A stretch of 64,000 bases of DNA from Streptomyces sp. NBC_01431 (GTDB lineage: Bacteria; Actinomycetota; Actinomycetes; Streptomycetales; Streptomycetaceae): the NCBI RefSeq assembly GCF_036231355.1, contig NZ_CP109496.1, forward strand, positions 2,542,001-2,606,000, in the 5' to 3' direction. The notes below the pieces were generated by a model. That model did not search any database and was not told where the DNA came from. It worked only from the letters and a program-made list of their open reading frames with translations. Both the position numbers and the translations under genes were made by a program. Position 1 is the first letter of the stretch; every line of letters starts with the position of its first letter. Positions 38,812 to 47,681 of this stretch are shown in pieces.

Positions 38812-40071
38812 ATGTCGCTTCTGAACCAGCCCCTCCACGAGCTGGACCCGGACGTCGCCGCCGCCGTCGACGCCGAGCTCCACCGTCAGCAGTCCACCCT
38901 CGAAATGATCGCCTCGGAGAACTTCGCTCCGGTCGCGGTCATGGAGGCCCAGGGCTCGGTCCTCACCAACAAGTACGCCGAGGGCTACCCGGGCCGCCGC
39001 TACTACGGCGGCTGTGAGCACGTCGACGTGGTCGAGCAGATCGCGATCGACCGCATCAAGGCGCTGTTCGGCGCCGAGGCCGCGAACGTGCAGCCGCACT
39101 CCGGCGCCCAGGCGAACGCGGCCGCGATGTTCGCGCTGCTCAAGCCGGGCGACACGATCATGGGTCTCAACCTGGCCCACGGCGGTCACCTGACCCACGG
39201 CATGAAGATCAACTTCTCCGGCAAGCTCTACAACGTGGTCCCGTACCACGTGGACGAGACCGGTGAGGTCGACATGGCCGAGGTCGAGCGCCTGGCCAAG
39301 GAGTCGAAGCCGCAGCTGATCGTGGCCGGCTGGTCCGCCTACCCGCGCCAGCTGGACTTCGCCGCCTTCCGCCGCATCGCGGACGAGGTCGGCGCGTACC
39401 TGATGGTCGACATGGCCCACTTCGCGGGCCTGGTCGCCGCGGGTCTGCACCCCAACCCGGTGCCGCACGCCCACGTCGTGACCACTACCACGCACAAGAC
39501 CCTCGGCGGTCCGCGCGGCGGTGTCATCCTGTCGACGCAGGAGCTCGCCAAGAAGATCAACTCGGCGGTCTTCCCCGGTCAGCAGGGCGGCCCGCTTGAG
39601 CACGTGATCGCGGCCAAGGCGGTGTCCTTCAAGGTCGCCGCGTCCGAGGAGTTCAAGGAGCGCCAGCAGCGCACCCTGGACGGCGCCCGGATCCTGGCCG
39701 AGCGCCTGGTCCAGGACGACGTGAAGGCCGTCGGCGTCGACGTCCTGACCGGCGGCACCGATGTGCACCTGGTCCTGGTGGACCTGCGCAACTCCGAGCT
39801 GGACGGCCAGCAGGCCGAGGACCGCCTCCACGAGGTCGGCATCACGGTCAACCGGAACGCCATCCCGAACGACCCGCGGCCGCCGATGGTCACCTCGGGC
39901 CTGAGGATCGGCACCCCGGCGCTTGCCACCCGTGGCTTCGGCGCCGACGACTTCCGTGAGGTCGCCGACATCATCGCCGAGGCGCTGAAGCCGGAGTTCG
40001 ACAAGGCCGCACTGTCGGCGCGGGTGTCCGCTCTGGCCGACAAGCACCCGCTGTACCCCGGGCTGAAGTAG
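38812..40071 (+). CDS. glyA: Serine hydroxymethyltransferase
   Basis: A 419-residue PLP enzyme. The lysine that binds PLP is Lys229 in [24 protein letters not shown] and [20 protein letters not shown] are the N-terminal folate and PLP blocks. It makes serine from glycine and methylene-THF, or the reverse. ATG 38812 follows AGGGATCG. Under the glycine riboswitch it takes the C1 units made by the glycine cleavage enzymes and turns them into serine. Confidence 0.98.
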   Translation: MSLLNQPLHELDPDVAAAVDAELHRQQSTLEMIASENFAPVAVMEAQGSVLTNKYAEGYPGRRYYGGCEHVDVVEQIAIDRIKALFGAEAANVQPHSGAQANAAAMFALLKPGDTIMGLNLAHGGHLTHGMKINFSGKLYNVVPYHVDETGEVDMAEVERLAKESKPQLIVAGWSAYPRQLDFAAFRRIADEVGAYLMVDMAHFAGLVAAGLHPNPVPHAHVVTTTTHKTLGGPRGGVILSTQELAKKINSAVFPGQQGGPLEHVIAAKAVSFKVAASEEFKERQQRTLDGARILAERLVQDDVKAVGVDVLTGGTDVHLVLVDLRNSELDGQQAEDRLHEVGITVNRNAIPNDPRPPMVTSGLRIGTPALATRGFGADDFREVADIIAEALKPEFDKAALSARVSALADKHPLYPGLK

Positions 40072-40113
40072 TTTCGTACGCTTTCGTTCTCGGTTCATTC
40101 CGTACGAAGCCCC

Positions 40114-40150
40114 GGGGCACCGCGCACACTGGACGTGGGCGCGGTGCCCC
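40114..40150 (+). terminator. Terminator hairpin after glyA
   Basis: A perfect 12-bp stem (GGGGCACCGCGC and GCGCGGTGCCCC) with a 13-nt loop, 43 nt past the glyA stop. It should end or attenuate the gcv transcript before sdaA. Confidence 0.75.
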
Positions 40151-40227
40151 ATCCCATGCTGTGCCAGCTTTGCTCTGCACCACCTCGGCAGACAACGGCG
40201 TCTACCAACCCCCACAAGGAGTCTCCC

Positions 40228-41598
40228 GTGGCCATCTCGGTCTTCGACCTGTTCTCGATCGGCATCGGCCCGTCCAGCTCCCACACCGTCGGTCCGATGC
40301 GCGCGGCCCGCATGTTCGCCGCGCGCCTGAAGAACGAGGGCCTCATCGCCCACACCACCCGGATACGGGCCGAGCTGTACGGCTCGCTCGGCGCCACCGG
40401 GCACGGCCACGGCACGCCGAAGGCGGTGCTGCTCGGCCTGGAGGGCGCCTCGCCGCGCACGGTCGACGTCGAGACCGCCGACGAGCAGGTCGAGCGGATC
40501 AAGGACTCCGGGCGGCTCAATGTGCTCGGCATGCACGAGATCGACTTCGCCTACGACGACGACCTGGTCCTGCACCGCCGCAAGGCGCTGCCGTACCACG
40601 CCAACGGCATGACGGTCTTCGCCTACGACGTCGACGGCGCGCTCGTCCTGGAGAAGACGTACTACTCGGTGGGCGGCGGCTTCGTCGTCGACGAGGACGC
40701 AGTCGCGGGCGACAACCCGATCGTGCCGGACGACACGGTCCTCAAGTACCCCTTCCGCACCGGCGACGAGCTGCTGCGGATGGCGTCGGACACCGGGCTC
40801 TCCATCTCCGCGATGATGCTGGAGAACGAGAAGGCCTGGCGCACCGAGGACGAGATCCGCTCCGGCCTTCTCGACATCTGGCGGGTCATGCAGGCCTGCG
40901 TCTCGCGCGGCATGTCCCGCGAGGGCATCCTGCCCGGCGGCCTCAAGGTCCGCCGCCGCGCCGCCACCACCGCCCGCCAGCTGCGTGCCGAGGGCAACCC
41001 CGAGGCGCACGCCATGGAGTGGGCGACGCTGTACGCGATGGCCGTCAACGAGGAGAACGCGGCGGGCGGCCGGGTCGTGACCGCGCCCACCAACGGCGCC
41101 GCGGGCATCATCCCGGCGGTGCTGCACTACTACATGAACTTCGTGCCCGGCGCCGACGAAGAGGGCATCGTCCGCTTCCTGCTCGCGGCCGGTGCGATCG
41201 GCATGCTGTTCAAGGAGAACGCCTCGATCTCCGGCGCCGAGGTCGGCTGCCAGGGCGAGGTCGGCTCCGCCTGCTCGATGGCGGCGGGCGCGCTCGCCGA
41301 GGTCCTCGGCGGCACCCCCGAGCAGGTCGAGAACGCCGCGGAGATCGGCATGGAGCACAACCTGGGTCTGACCTGCGACCCGGTCGGCGGCCTTGTCCAG
41401 ATCCCCTGCATCGAGCGCAACGGCATGGCCGCCGTGAAGGCCGTCACCGCCGCCAAGATGGCGATGCGCGGCGACGGCAGCCACAAGGTGTCCCTGGACA
41501 AGGTCATCAAGACGATGAAGGAGACGGGGGCCGACATGAGCGTCAAGTACAAGGAGACGGCGCGGGGCGGCCTCGCCGTCAACATCATCGAGTGCTGA
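40228..41598 (+). CDS. sdaA: L-serine ammonia-lyase (iron-sulfur serine dehydratase)
   Basis: A 456-residue single-chain L-serine deaminase. The N-terminal beta domain begins [24 protein letters not shown]; the C-terminal alpha domain carries the cysteines for a 4Fe-4S cluster ([18 protein letters not shown] and [18 protein letters not shown]). It converts serine to pyruvate and ammonia. GTG 40228 has AAGGAG six nucleotides upstream. It completes a route glycine to serine to pyruvate with the gcv-glyA operon just upstream, but has its own leader after a terminator. Confidence 0.97.
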   Translation: MAISVFDLFSIGIGPSSSHTVGPMRAARMFAARLKNEGLIAHTTRIRAELYGSLGATGHGHGTPKAVLLGLEGASPRTVDVETADEQVERIKDSGRLNVLGMHEIDFAYDDDLVLHRRKALPYHANGMTVFAYDVDGALVLEKTYYSVGGGFVVDEDAVAGDNPIVPDDTVLKYPFRTGDELLRMASDTGLSISAMMLENEKAWRTEDEIRSGLLDIWRVMQACVSRGMSREGILPGGLKVRRRAATTARQLRAEGNPEAHAMEWATLYAMAVNEENAAGGRVVTAPTNGAAGIIPAVLHYYMNFVPGADEEGIVRFLLAAGAIGMLFKENASISGAEVGCQGEVGSACSMAAGALAEVLGGTPEQVENAAEIGMEHNLGLTCDPVGGLVQIPCIERNGMAAVKAVTAAKMAMRGDGSHKVSLDKVIKTMKETGADMSVKYKETARGGLAVNIIEC

Positions 41599-41650
41599 GC
41601 GCTCCGCGGGGGGGGGCGGGGACTATCGGCTGCGGACCGTGGGTGGCCGA

Positions 41651-41681
41651 TCGCGCAGTTCCCCGCGCCCCTTTGGGGCGC
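41651..41681. terminator. Streptomycete intergenic repeat forming a hairpin between sdaA and a convergent gene
   Basis: TCGCGCAGTTCCCCGCGCCC is shared exactly with 4581-4600. It is followed by TTTGGGGCGC, so GCGCCCC TTT GGGGCGC folds into a strong hairpin at 41665-41681. It lies between two converging genes and would end both transcripts. Confidence 0.65.
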
Positions 41682-41701
41682 TGACCCGCATCGTTGGCGT
41701 C

Positions 41702-42361
41702 TCAGAAGCTGTGTGCTGCCGGACGTTCCTTCGGCGCCGCCGCCAGAGCCTCGGTGATCTCCGCGACGCCGGCCCTCAGCCCGTAGACGGGGGTGGCGGG
41801 CTGCTGGCGCCAGGAGTCGTCGATGCCGCCGGCGTCGACGGTGTCGAAGCCCAGCTCGTCGATGAGCTCGCGGACCAGCCGCTTGGCGGCCTCGCCGTCG
41901 CCGGCCACCGGCAGCGCGATCCGCTCGGGGTCACCCTGCGGGCGTGGCCGGTCGAGCAGGTCCTGCGCGTACGTACCGTTGAAGGCCTTGATCACCGGGT
42001 GGCCGATGTGCTGCTCGGTCCAGCGGCTCTCGGTGAGCCCCTCCTCGATCGCGGCGATCCGGCCGTCGCGCTCCTTGGGGTAGTAGTTCCCGGTGTCGAT
42101 GACGACGAAGCCGTCGGCCGCGCCGTCGAGGAACCCCTTGGGCAGGTCGGGGACGTTCTTCAACGGGATGGTGACGACCACGATCCGGGCGCCGTCGGCG
42201 GCTTCCTCGACGGTGACCGGGGTGGCGCCGGTCTCCTCGGCGAGGGCGGTCAGGGTCTGCGGGCCGCGGGAGTTGGCGACGGCCACCTCGTGGCCGAGCG
42301 CGGTGAGGCGGCGGGTGAGGTTGCCGCCGATGTTGCCCGCGCCGATGATGCCGATCTTCAT
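41702..42361 (-). CDS. NADPH-dependent F420 reductase-like oxidoreductase
   Basis: A 219-residue protein. The N-terminal Rossmann motif is GIIGAGNIGGNL, followed by the NADP phosphate-binding ANSRGPQ (residues about 29-35). Later blocks VKAFNGTYAQDLL and DTVDAGGIDDSW are shared with the Fno/NADPH:F420 oxidoreductase-like family. Streptomycetes have F420, but this subfamily also includes enzymes using other acceptors, so the cofactor is inferred. ATG start 42361. Single gene, convergent with sdaA. Confidence 0.85.
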   Translation of the reverse strand: MKIGIIGAGNIGGNLTRRLTALGHEVAVANSRGPQTLTALAEETGATPVTVEEAADGARIVVVTIPLKNVPDLPKGFLDGAADGFVVIDTGNYYPKERDGRIAAIEEGLTESRWTEQHIGHPVIKAFNGTYAQDLLDRPRPQGDPERIALPVAGDGEAAKRLVRELIDELGFDTVDAGGIDDSWRQQPATPVYGLRAGVAEITEALAAAPKERPAAHSF

Positions 42362-42483
42362 GGAACTACCTTCCGGAGATGGTGCGTTGGCAGTTCAGGC
42401 AACCGGCGGGACCACGGGCCTATTCCGGCCCGGCACCGGTGGCGCACCGCGCGAGCGGACCCGCGCCACCGGTACCGCTCGGG

Positions 42484-42696
42484 TCACTTGTTCAGCGAGG
42501 CCCAGAACTCCTCGAAGGAGAGCTTGCCGTCGCCGTTGGCGTCCTTGGCCTTGATGATGGCCTGGGCCACTGTCTCGGTGACGTGGTAGTCGCCCAGCTG
42601 CGCCATGACCGCCTTGTACTCGCTCGCCGTGACGCGTCCGTCACCGTCGATGTCGAGCTTCGCGAACGCCTTGCGCGCCTCTTCGATGTCCGCCAC
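42484..42696 (-). CDS. Small EF-hand calcium-binding protein
   Basis: A 70-residue, calmodulin-like protein with two complete EF-hand loops: DIDGDGRVTASE and DANGDGKLSFEE. It should bind two calcium ions and resembles the Cab proteins of S. coelicolor (a homologue at this chromosome position is likely). The GTG at 42696 is chosen because GGGG lies 8 nt upstream; a GTG three codons earlier is too close to the ribosome site. Role unknown. Confidence 0.92.
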   Translation of the reverse strand: MADIEEARKAFAKLDIDGDGRVTASEYKAVMAQLGDYHVTETVAQAIIKAKDANGDGKLSFEEFWASLNK

Positions 42697-42751
42697 TGGG
42701 TCCACCCCTTTGTTGGTGCTACTGCTTGGTGCTTTTCTGACGCCGGTCAGA

Positions 42752-43672
42752 TTAGCCGCCCAGGTGCGCGCGCAGCGCGGCGGCCAGCCATTGGAAGGCG
42801 GCCGCCGCGCTGGGCGACGGCTCGTACCCGTTGACGATGGCGAGCAGCTGGAAGTAGCGCTCGACGCGCAGGTCGGGGCTGACCCCGAGCCGGTCGAGCA
42901 GGGCCGCCCGGTCGGCGCCCTGGCCGAGGAGTTCGCTCAGCAGCGCGTCCGCCTCGGGGCTCTCGGGCGCGATGCCCCGCTCCTGGGCCCCGCCGGCCAG
43001 CAGGGCGATCTTCTTCGCGAAGGCCAGGTAGGCCTGTGGTTCGCGCGAACGCTCCCGGAAGCTCTCGGAGTTCGCCTCGGCCATCCGCCGCACCAGCGCC
43101 CGGAAGTCGTCGTCCTCGACCAGTTCGGCCAGCTCGATCCAGGCGTCGACCTGTCGCGGGGTCGGATCGTCGGGCAGCTCCGCGGCCACCCCCCTCACCC
43201 GGGCGTGGAAGTGCGCGTTGGTGTCGTCGAGACCGGCGAACACGTCGTCGGTGAAGTCGTCGATGATCTGCTTGCGCTCGCGCGCGGAGAGCCGGGCCAA
43301 CGTGTTCATGAGTGTCATCTCCTCGTGGTCGGACTGCCTCAGTGCGATGGTCGACAGGACGGCGCGGCTCACCCTGAGCGCGCGGATCTGGGCGTCGAGG
43401 GCCGCGACGTGGGCCGCGGCGACCTCGGCGACCGTGATCTCGCGGGCGAGCACGCGGCGTACGTCGTCCAGGGACAGCCCCAATTCCCGCAGGGTGCGCA
43501 CCAGCTCCAGGCGGGCCACGGACCCGGCGTCGTACAGCCGGTAGCCGCCGTGGCTGCGGCCGAGCGGCGGCAGGGCGCCGATGTCGGACCAGTACCGGAT
43601 GGTGCGCACGGCCATTCCGGTACGGCGGGCGAGCTGCCCGATGGTGAAGGTTTCCGGGCCGTCGTCGATCAT
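42752..43672 (-). CDS. MerR-family transcriptional regulator
   Basis: A 306-residue regulator. The N-terminal MerR winged helix is clear (FTIGQLARRTGMAVRTIRYWSDIGALPPL, GYRLYDAGSVARLELVRTLRELGLSLDDVRRVL). After the dimerisation helix comes a long C-terminal helical domain (about 180 residues) with no metal-binding cysteines, so a ligand or protein sensor is more likely. ATG 43672 is chosen; no clear ribosome site. It is divergent from the GNAT gene with about 65 bp between, so it may control that gene. Confidence 0.9.
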   Translation of the reverse strand: MIDDGPETFTIGQLARRTGMAVRTIRYWSDIGALPPLGRSHGGYRLYDAGSVARLELVRTLRELGLSLDDVRRVLAREITVAEVAAAHVAALDAQIRALRVSRAVLSTIALRQSDHEEMTLMNTLARLSARERKQIIDDFTDDVFAGLDDTNAHFHARVRGVAAELPDDPTPRQVDAWIELAELVEDDDFRALVRRMAEANSESFRERSREPQAYLAFAKKIALLAGGAQERGIAPESPEADALLSELLGQGADRAALLDRLGVSPDLRVERYFQLLAIVNGYEPSPSAAAAFQWLAAALRAHLGG

Positions 43673-43738
43673 GTTGATGAGTGTGCGGTTTCCAGTGGGT
43701 GGAGACTCAAGGGCCGCCGGGACGAGAACGGAAATGAC

Positions 43739-44377
43739 ATGAGTGAGACGCTCGGCGACATTCTGGCGGCCGCGGCCGGTGGCCGGTTCCCGCCGATGGA
43801 TGGCGGTACGACCGTGGTGGCGCAGCCGAACCCGCGTGATGCGGGCGTCCTCGCGTTCACCGCGCACTCGGTGGTCTTCCTGGACGAGGACGAGGACTGG
43901 ATCAGGGCCACCTTGGCCCGGACGGACGCCGACCCGCTCGGCGCCTCGATGAACCCCGGGTTCCTGGCCGCCCTGATGGCCCGCACCGGCCGCTCGATGA
44001 ACTGCGTCGACCTGCTGACCTGCGCCCCCGCGCTGCCCGGCGAACCCCCGATCGCGCTGACCGAGATCGAGGACCGGGAGCATCCGAGGGTGGCGCGGGC
44101 GTGGAAGTTCCGTGACGAGGTGAGGGTCTGGGCGGCGGACGGCGGCGTCCTGGTGCTCGGCCGGGGAGTCGCGGGCCGCTGGGAGGCCGCCGTCGAGCTG
44201 GACGAATCCGCCCGCGGCCAGCGACTCGGCGTCCAACTCGCCCTGGCCGCACGGCACTTGGTGCCCGGGCCGGTACTGTGGGCGCAGCAGTCGCCCGGGA
44301 ACGCGCGCAGCGTGCGGACGTTCCAGGCCGCGGGGTTCAGGCCGATGGGCTCGGAAGCGCTGCTCCTGGCGCACTGA
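43739..44377 (+). CDS. GNAT-fold acetyltransferase-like protein
   Basis: A 212-residue protein. The C-terminal half carries a GNAT-like acetyl-CoA core: WEAAVELDESARGQRLGVQLALAARHL (the R/QxxGxG/A-type loop is changed to RGQRLG) and PGNARSVRTFQAAGFRPMGSEALL. The N-terminal half has AVVFLDEDEDWIRATL. Acceptor unknown. ATG 43739 follows CGGAAATGAC. It is divergent from the MerR gene and is followed by the accessory CDPS-P450 operon. Confidence 0.78.
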   Translation: MSETLGDILAAAAGGRFPPMDGGTTVVAQPNPRDAGVLAFTAHSVVFLDEDEDWIRATLARTDADPLGASMNPGFLAALMARTGRSMNCVDLLTCAPALPGEPPIALTEIEDREHPRVARAWKFRDEVRVWAADGGVLVLGRGVAGRWEAAVELDESARGQRLGVQLALAARHLVPGPVLWAQQSPGNARSVRTFQAAGFRPMGSEALLLAH

Positions 44378-44383
44378 GCGGGC

Positions 44384-44397
44384 GGCCCGGACGGGCC
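44384..44397 (+). terminator. Short hairpin after the GNAT gene
   Basis: GGCCCG and CGGGCC with a 2-nt loop, 7 bp past the stop. A small, very stable hairpin without T-tract; weak evidence for termination before the CDPS operon. Confidence 0.35.
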
Positions 44398-44568
44398 TGA
44401 CTGTTCGGCATACACGGAGGAGTGTTTTCCGCCCCACAAAGAGGAATTCGCGCCAAATCCACGTCGCCACTTCCTCACGCTCAGCCACTGACGGATAACT
44501 TCATGCTGTCGCCGCCACACCGGGAGCACAGGGCCCCCAGGGACTAGCGGCGCTGGGGCGATACAGCT

Positions 44569-45264
44569 GTGACCATCACAACTGAAGCATTCACCGTGCA
44601 GCCCTTCACGCGAAGTTGCCACCACATATGGGACGAGGGCGATCACGTCCTCATCGGTGTGAGTCCGGGAAACAGCTACTTCAGCGCCGGCCGCATCACC
44701 GACCTCGTCCGCTGGGCTTCGGCACGGTTCACCCGCATCGACATCGTGTACGCCGACCTCCACGTCGCCGAGTTGTTCAGCGCGCTCGGGTACGACCAGG
44801 ACCACGCGGCACGGCGTGCGGCCAAGGAGCTCAAAGCGGTGCGCCGCCGGATCGTGCGCGGCGTCGAGGAGGCGGGGCCGCCAGGGACGCAGGTCGGGGT
44901 GCACGGGCTCTCGGAGTTCGCCCGGAACCCGGTGTACGAGCTGCTGCACCGCAGGGTGCGCCACTTCCTGGCGACCGACCCGGCCTTCCGGGCCGGCTGC
45001 GAACGGATGGCCGGGCACTTCCTGTCCACCAAGGCCGGCGAACCGGCCGCGAGCGCGGAGCAGCTCGCCGCCTGCCTCGACTACATCGCGGCGGAGCTCC
45101 CCTTCTTCCTGGACACCCCGGGCATCCTCGGCGTCCCCTCGTCGGTGTCGTGCTACCACGCGCCGATCCCGCTGACCGAGCTGCTCTACGCGAAGGGCGG
45201 CGGACTGCGCGCCTCCCGCAATCAGGCCCACGCCGTCGTGCGTCCGGAAGGAATCGCCGCATGA
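44569..45264 (+). CDS. tRNA-dependent cyclodipeptide synthase, Rv2275-like (NYH subfamily)
   Basis: A 231-residue class I synthetase-fold enzyme that joins two aminoacyl-tRNAs into a diketopiperazine. Key residues by alignment with AlbC: nucleophile Ser32 and Asn35 in GVSPGNSYFS, Tyr172 and Glu176 in DYIAAELPFF, and Tyr196-His197 in SSVSCYH, which place it in the NYH subfamily. Stretches such as GVSPGNSYFS, LDTPGILGVPSS and GLRASRNQAHAVV nearly match M. tuberculosis Rv2275, the cyclo-Tyr-Tyr synthase, so cYY is the likely product (inference). It lacks the roughly 55-residue N-terminal extension of Rv2275. GTG 44569; its stop overlaps the P450 start by four bases (ATGA). Confidence 0.96.
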   Translation: MTITTEAFTVQPFTRSCHHIWDEGDHVLIGVSPGNSYFSAGRITDLVRWASARFTRIDIVYADLHVAELFSALGYDQDHAARRAAKELKAVRRRIVRGVEEAGPPGTQVGVHGLSEFARNPVYELLHRRVRHFLATDPAFRAGCERMAGHFLSTKAGEPAASAEQLAACLDYIAAELPFFLDTPGILGVPSSVSCYHAPIPLTELLYAKGGGLRASRNQAHAVVRPEGIAA

Positions 45265-46451
45265 GCGCCGAGCCCGTACTCGACTTCCCGCTCTCACGCC
45301 GGGGTGACGTGCTGCCCGAGGAGTGCGCGTGGCTGCGCGAGAAGCGGCCGGTGGCCCGGGTGCGTACGCTCACCGGCGACGAGGCCTGGCTGGTGAGCAG
45401 TCACGCGCTGGCCAAACAGGTCCTGGAGGACGGGCGGTTCAGCCTCAAGGACACCGCGGGCGAGGGCGTCCCGCGCCAGTACGCGCTGACGATCCCGCCC
45501 GAGGTCGTCAACAACATGGGCAACATCAACAGCGCGGGGCTGCGCTCCGCCGTGATGAAGTCCCTGAATCCGCGCACGGACGGTCTCGCCGACTGGCTGC
45601 GCGCGCGGGCCGGCGAGTTCGTCGACGCGCTGCGCGCCGAGGGCCCGCCCGCGGACCTGCGGGCCGGGTTCGCCGACCCCTTCTCTGCGGCGCTGCACTG
45701 CAAGGTCGTCGGGGCGCCGTTCGAGGACTGGCGCCGGCTGATGTCGGGCCTGGACGTGGCCTTCATGACCAGCGCGCACACCTTCGAGGGGGCCGGGCTC
45801 AACTGGTACAAGGACCTCGGCTACATGGTGGACCGGCTCAACTCGCCCGACCTCGACCCCGACAGCCTGCTCGGCCGGCTCGCGGCGCTGCGCCAGGACC
45901 AGGAGTCCGCCCACCTCACCGACGAGATGCTGGCCACCGTCGCGGTCTCGTTGTTCGGGGCGGGCGCGGTCTCCACCTCCGCGTTCCTGACCCTCGCGAT
46001 CCTCGCCCTGCTCCAGCACCCGGACCTCGCCGGTTACCTGCGCGAGCATCCGGAGCGCATGGGCCGGGCCGTCGACGAGCTGCTGCGCTGGAACCTCTCC
46101 ATCGGCGACGGGCTGCCCCGGCTCGCCGTCGAGGACGTCCCGCTGGGCCAAGTCCTCATCAAGAAGGGGGAGTTGGTGCTCGTCCTGGTGGAGGGCGCGA
46201 ACTTCGACCCGGAGGTCTTCACCGATCCCGAGCGCCTCGACCTGGAGCGGGAGCACAACCCACATCTGTCGTTCGGCGCCGGGCGGCACTTCTGTCCGGC
46301 CACGGGGCTTGGCCGGCTGCACGCCGAGACGGCCCTCGCGGTCCTGGTGGACCGGCTTCCCGGGTTGCGCCTGGCGGTCCCGACCGAGCAACTGGTGTGG
46401 CGCACGGGCTTCATCAAGCGCCTGCCGGAGCGCCTGCCGGTGCTGTGGTGA
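45261..46451 (+). CDS. Cytochrome P450 closely resembling CYP121 (mycocyclosin synthase)
   Basis: A 396-residue P450, the same length as M. tuberculosis CYP121. Heme ligand Cys345 lies in FGAGRHFCPA. Short stretches compared from memory are nearly identical: VVNNMGNI, DGLPRLA, KGELVLVLVEGANFDPE, and the end PERLPVLW. Conserved pocket residues include Thr77, Val82, Val83, Asn85, Phe168 and Trp182 at equal numbering, and Ala234/Ser238 equivalent to Ala233/Ser237. Changes: Met62 to Leu, Gln385 to Ile, Arg386 to Lys. It probably couples the tyrosine rings of the cyclodipeptide made by the preceding gene. Redox partners are not in the window. No CYP number is assigned here. Confidence 0.95.
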   Translation: MSAEPVLDFPLSRRGDVLPEECAWLREKRPVARVRTLTGDEAWLVSSHALAKQVLEDGRFSLKDTAGEGVPRQYALTIPPEVVNNMGNINSAGLRSAVMKSLNPRTDGLADWLRARAGEFVDALRAEGPPADLRAGFADPFSAALHCKVVGAPFEDWRRLMSGLDVAFMTSAHTFEGAGLNWYKDLGYMVDRLNSPDLDPDSLLGRLAALRQDQESAHLTDEMLATVAVSLFGAGAVSTSAFLTLAILALLQHPDLAGYLREHPERMGRAVDELLRWNLSIGDGLPRLAVEDVPLGQVLIKKGELVLVLVEGANFDPEVFTDPERLDLEREHNPHLSFGAGRHFCPATGLGRLHAETALAVLVDRLPGLRLAVPTEQLVWRTGFIKRLPERLPVLW

Positions 46452-46464
46452 GCTGACCGGCCGT

Positions 46465-46490
46465 GCCCGGGACCGGTCGGGGTCCCGGGC
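46465..46490. terminator. Bidirectional terminator between the P450 and a convergent gene
   Basis: GCCCGGGACC and GGTCCCGGGC form a perfect 10-bp stem with a 6-nt loop, 14 bp past the P450 stop and 10 bp before the stop of the gene on the other strand. Confidence 0.75.
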
Positions 46491-46499
46491 GCGCGGTGG

Positions 46500-47681
46500 T
46501 CAGCGGAAGACGCCGGTGTGGCCGAGCGAGTACCGGCCGGGCTGGGGGTAGACGGCGAGTCCGTGCGGGCCCGAGCCGACGGGGATGCGGGCCAGTTCCT
46601 TGCCGGTGGCGGTGTCGATGGCGTACACCTCGGCGTTGTAGCGGCCGGACAGCCAGAGCACCTTGCCGTCGGCGGACACTCCGCCCATGTCGGGGCTGCC
46701 GCCCTCCGGCAGCTCCCACTTCTTCGTCAGTTTGTTCTTGGTGAAGTCGAAGATGGAGATGGTGCCCTCGCCGCGGTTGGAGATGTACATCTCCTTGGAG
46801 TCGCGGCTGACGTAGAGGCCGTGACAGCCCTTACCGGTGGGCATCAGGGTGGGCTTGTTGAACTTGTCGCCGTCCAGCACCCACATGCCGTGCGCCATCA
46901 TGTCGGCGATGTAGAAGGTCTTGCCGTCCGGGGACATCTTCACGTCCTGCGGCATCGCCCCTTCGAACGGAAGCTTCTGCTGGCCGACGATCTGCATCTT
47001 CTCGGTGTCGACCTTCAGGAGCTCGCCGGAGAACTCGCAGGAGACGATGAAGTACCGGCCGTCCATGGAGAAGTCCGCGTGGTTGACGCCCGCACAGGTC
47101 ACCGGGACGGTCTTGGCCCGGTTCAGCGTCACCGGATCCCGGAAGACCAGCTCGCGGTCCTTCGAGGCCATCACGACGGCGTACTTGCCGTTGGGCGTGA
47201 AGTAGAGGTTGTACGGGTCCGAGACCTGGACGGTGCGCCCGGTCCTGCCGGTGGCCGGGTCGATGGCGGTGAGCGAGTCGCCGAGGTCGTTGTTGACCCA
47301 GAGCGTCTTCATGTCCCAGGAGGGCACGACGTGCTGCGGCTGGCGGCCGACCTGGATGGTCTCGATGACCTTGTACGAGGCCGGATCGATGACGGAGACC
47401 GTGTTGGAATTGGTGTTGGGCACGTAGACGCGCGGCAGGAAGTTCTTGACCGCCGGCTGGAGGGCGTTGGGGCGGTCGGCCGCGTAGGCGTCCTTGGGGT
47501 CGAGTACGGGCGGCATCCCGGGCAGGCCCTGCGGCACGGTCTTCTTGACGACCGCGGGCCGTTCCGCGGGCTTGGTGCCGAGCGCCTCGTCCTTCTTGTC
47601 GGCACCCGATCCGCAGCCGGCGAGGGCTGCGAGCAGGACTGCCGAGAGCAGCGCGGTGGTCCTCTTCGATACGGTCGGCAT
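46500..47681 (-). CDS. Lipoprotein YVTN-type beta-propeller
   Basis: A 393-residue lipoprotein; the signal ends at Cys23 in LAALAGCGSG. The rest is a seven-bladed propeller made of YVTN repeats: VYVPNTNSNTVSVIDPASYKVIETIQVG, LWVNNDLGDSLTAIDPATG, MYISNRGEGTISIFD, LWLSGRYNAEVYAIDTATGKELARIPVG. Such propellers bind proteins or ligands at the cell surface; specific role unknown. Its ATG overlaps the stop of the upstream deacetylase-like gene by one base (TGATG), so both are translated together. Confidence 0.92.
   Translation of the reverse strand: MPTVSKRTTALLSAVLLAALAGCGSGADKKDEALGTKPAERPAVVKKTVPQGLPGMPPVLDPKDAYAADRPNALQPAVKNFLPRVYVPNTNSNTVSVIDPASYKVIETIQVGRQPQHVVPSWDMKTLWVNNDLGDSLTAIDPATGRTGRTVQVSDPYNLYFTPNGKYAVVMASKDRELVFRDPVTLNRAKTVPVTCAGVNHADFSMDGRYFIVSCEFSGELLKVDTEKMQIVGQQKLPFEGAMPQDVKMSPDGKTFYIADMMAHGMWVLDGDKFNKPTLMPTGKGCHGLYVSRDSKEMYISNRGEGTISIFDFTKNKLTKKWELPEGGSPDMGGVSADGKVLWLSGRYNAEVYAIDTATGKELARIPVGSGPHGLAVYPQPGRYSLGHTGVFR

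Noticed and set aside
38782..41484. A 900-codon open frame on the minus strand opposite gcvH, glyA and sdaA
   Set aside because: It spans three well-recognised plus-strand genes and has no domain match; it results from high GC at third positions.
44569..46451. Bicyclomycin-type gene cluster
   Set aside because: No iron/2-oxoglutarate dioxygenase genes are next to the CDPS, and the P450 resembles CYP121 instead.
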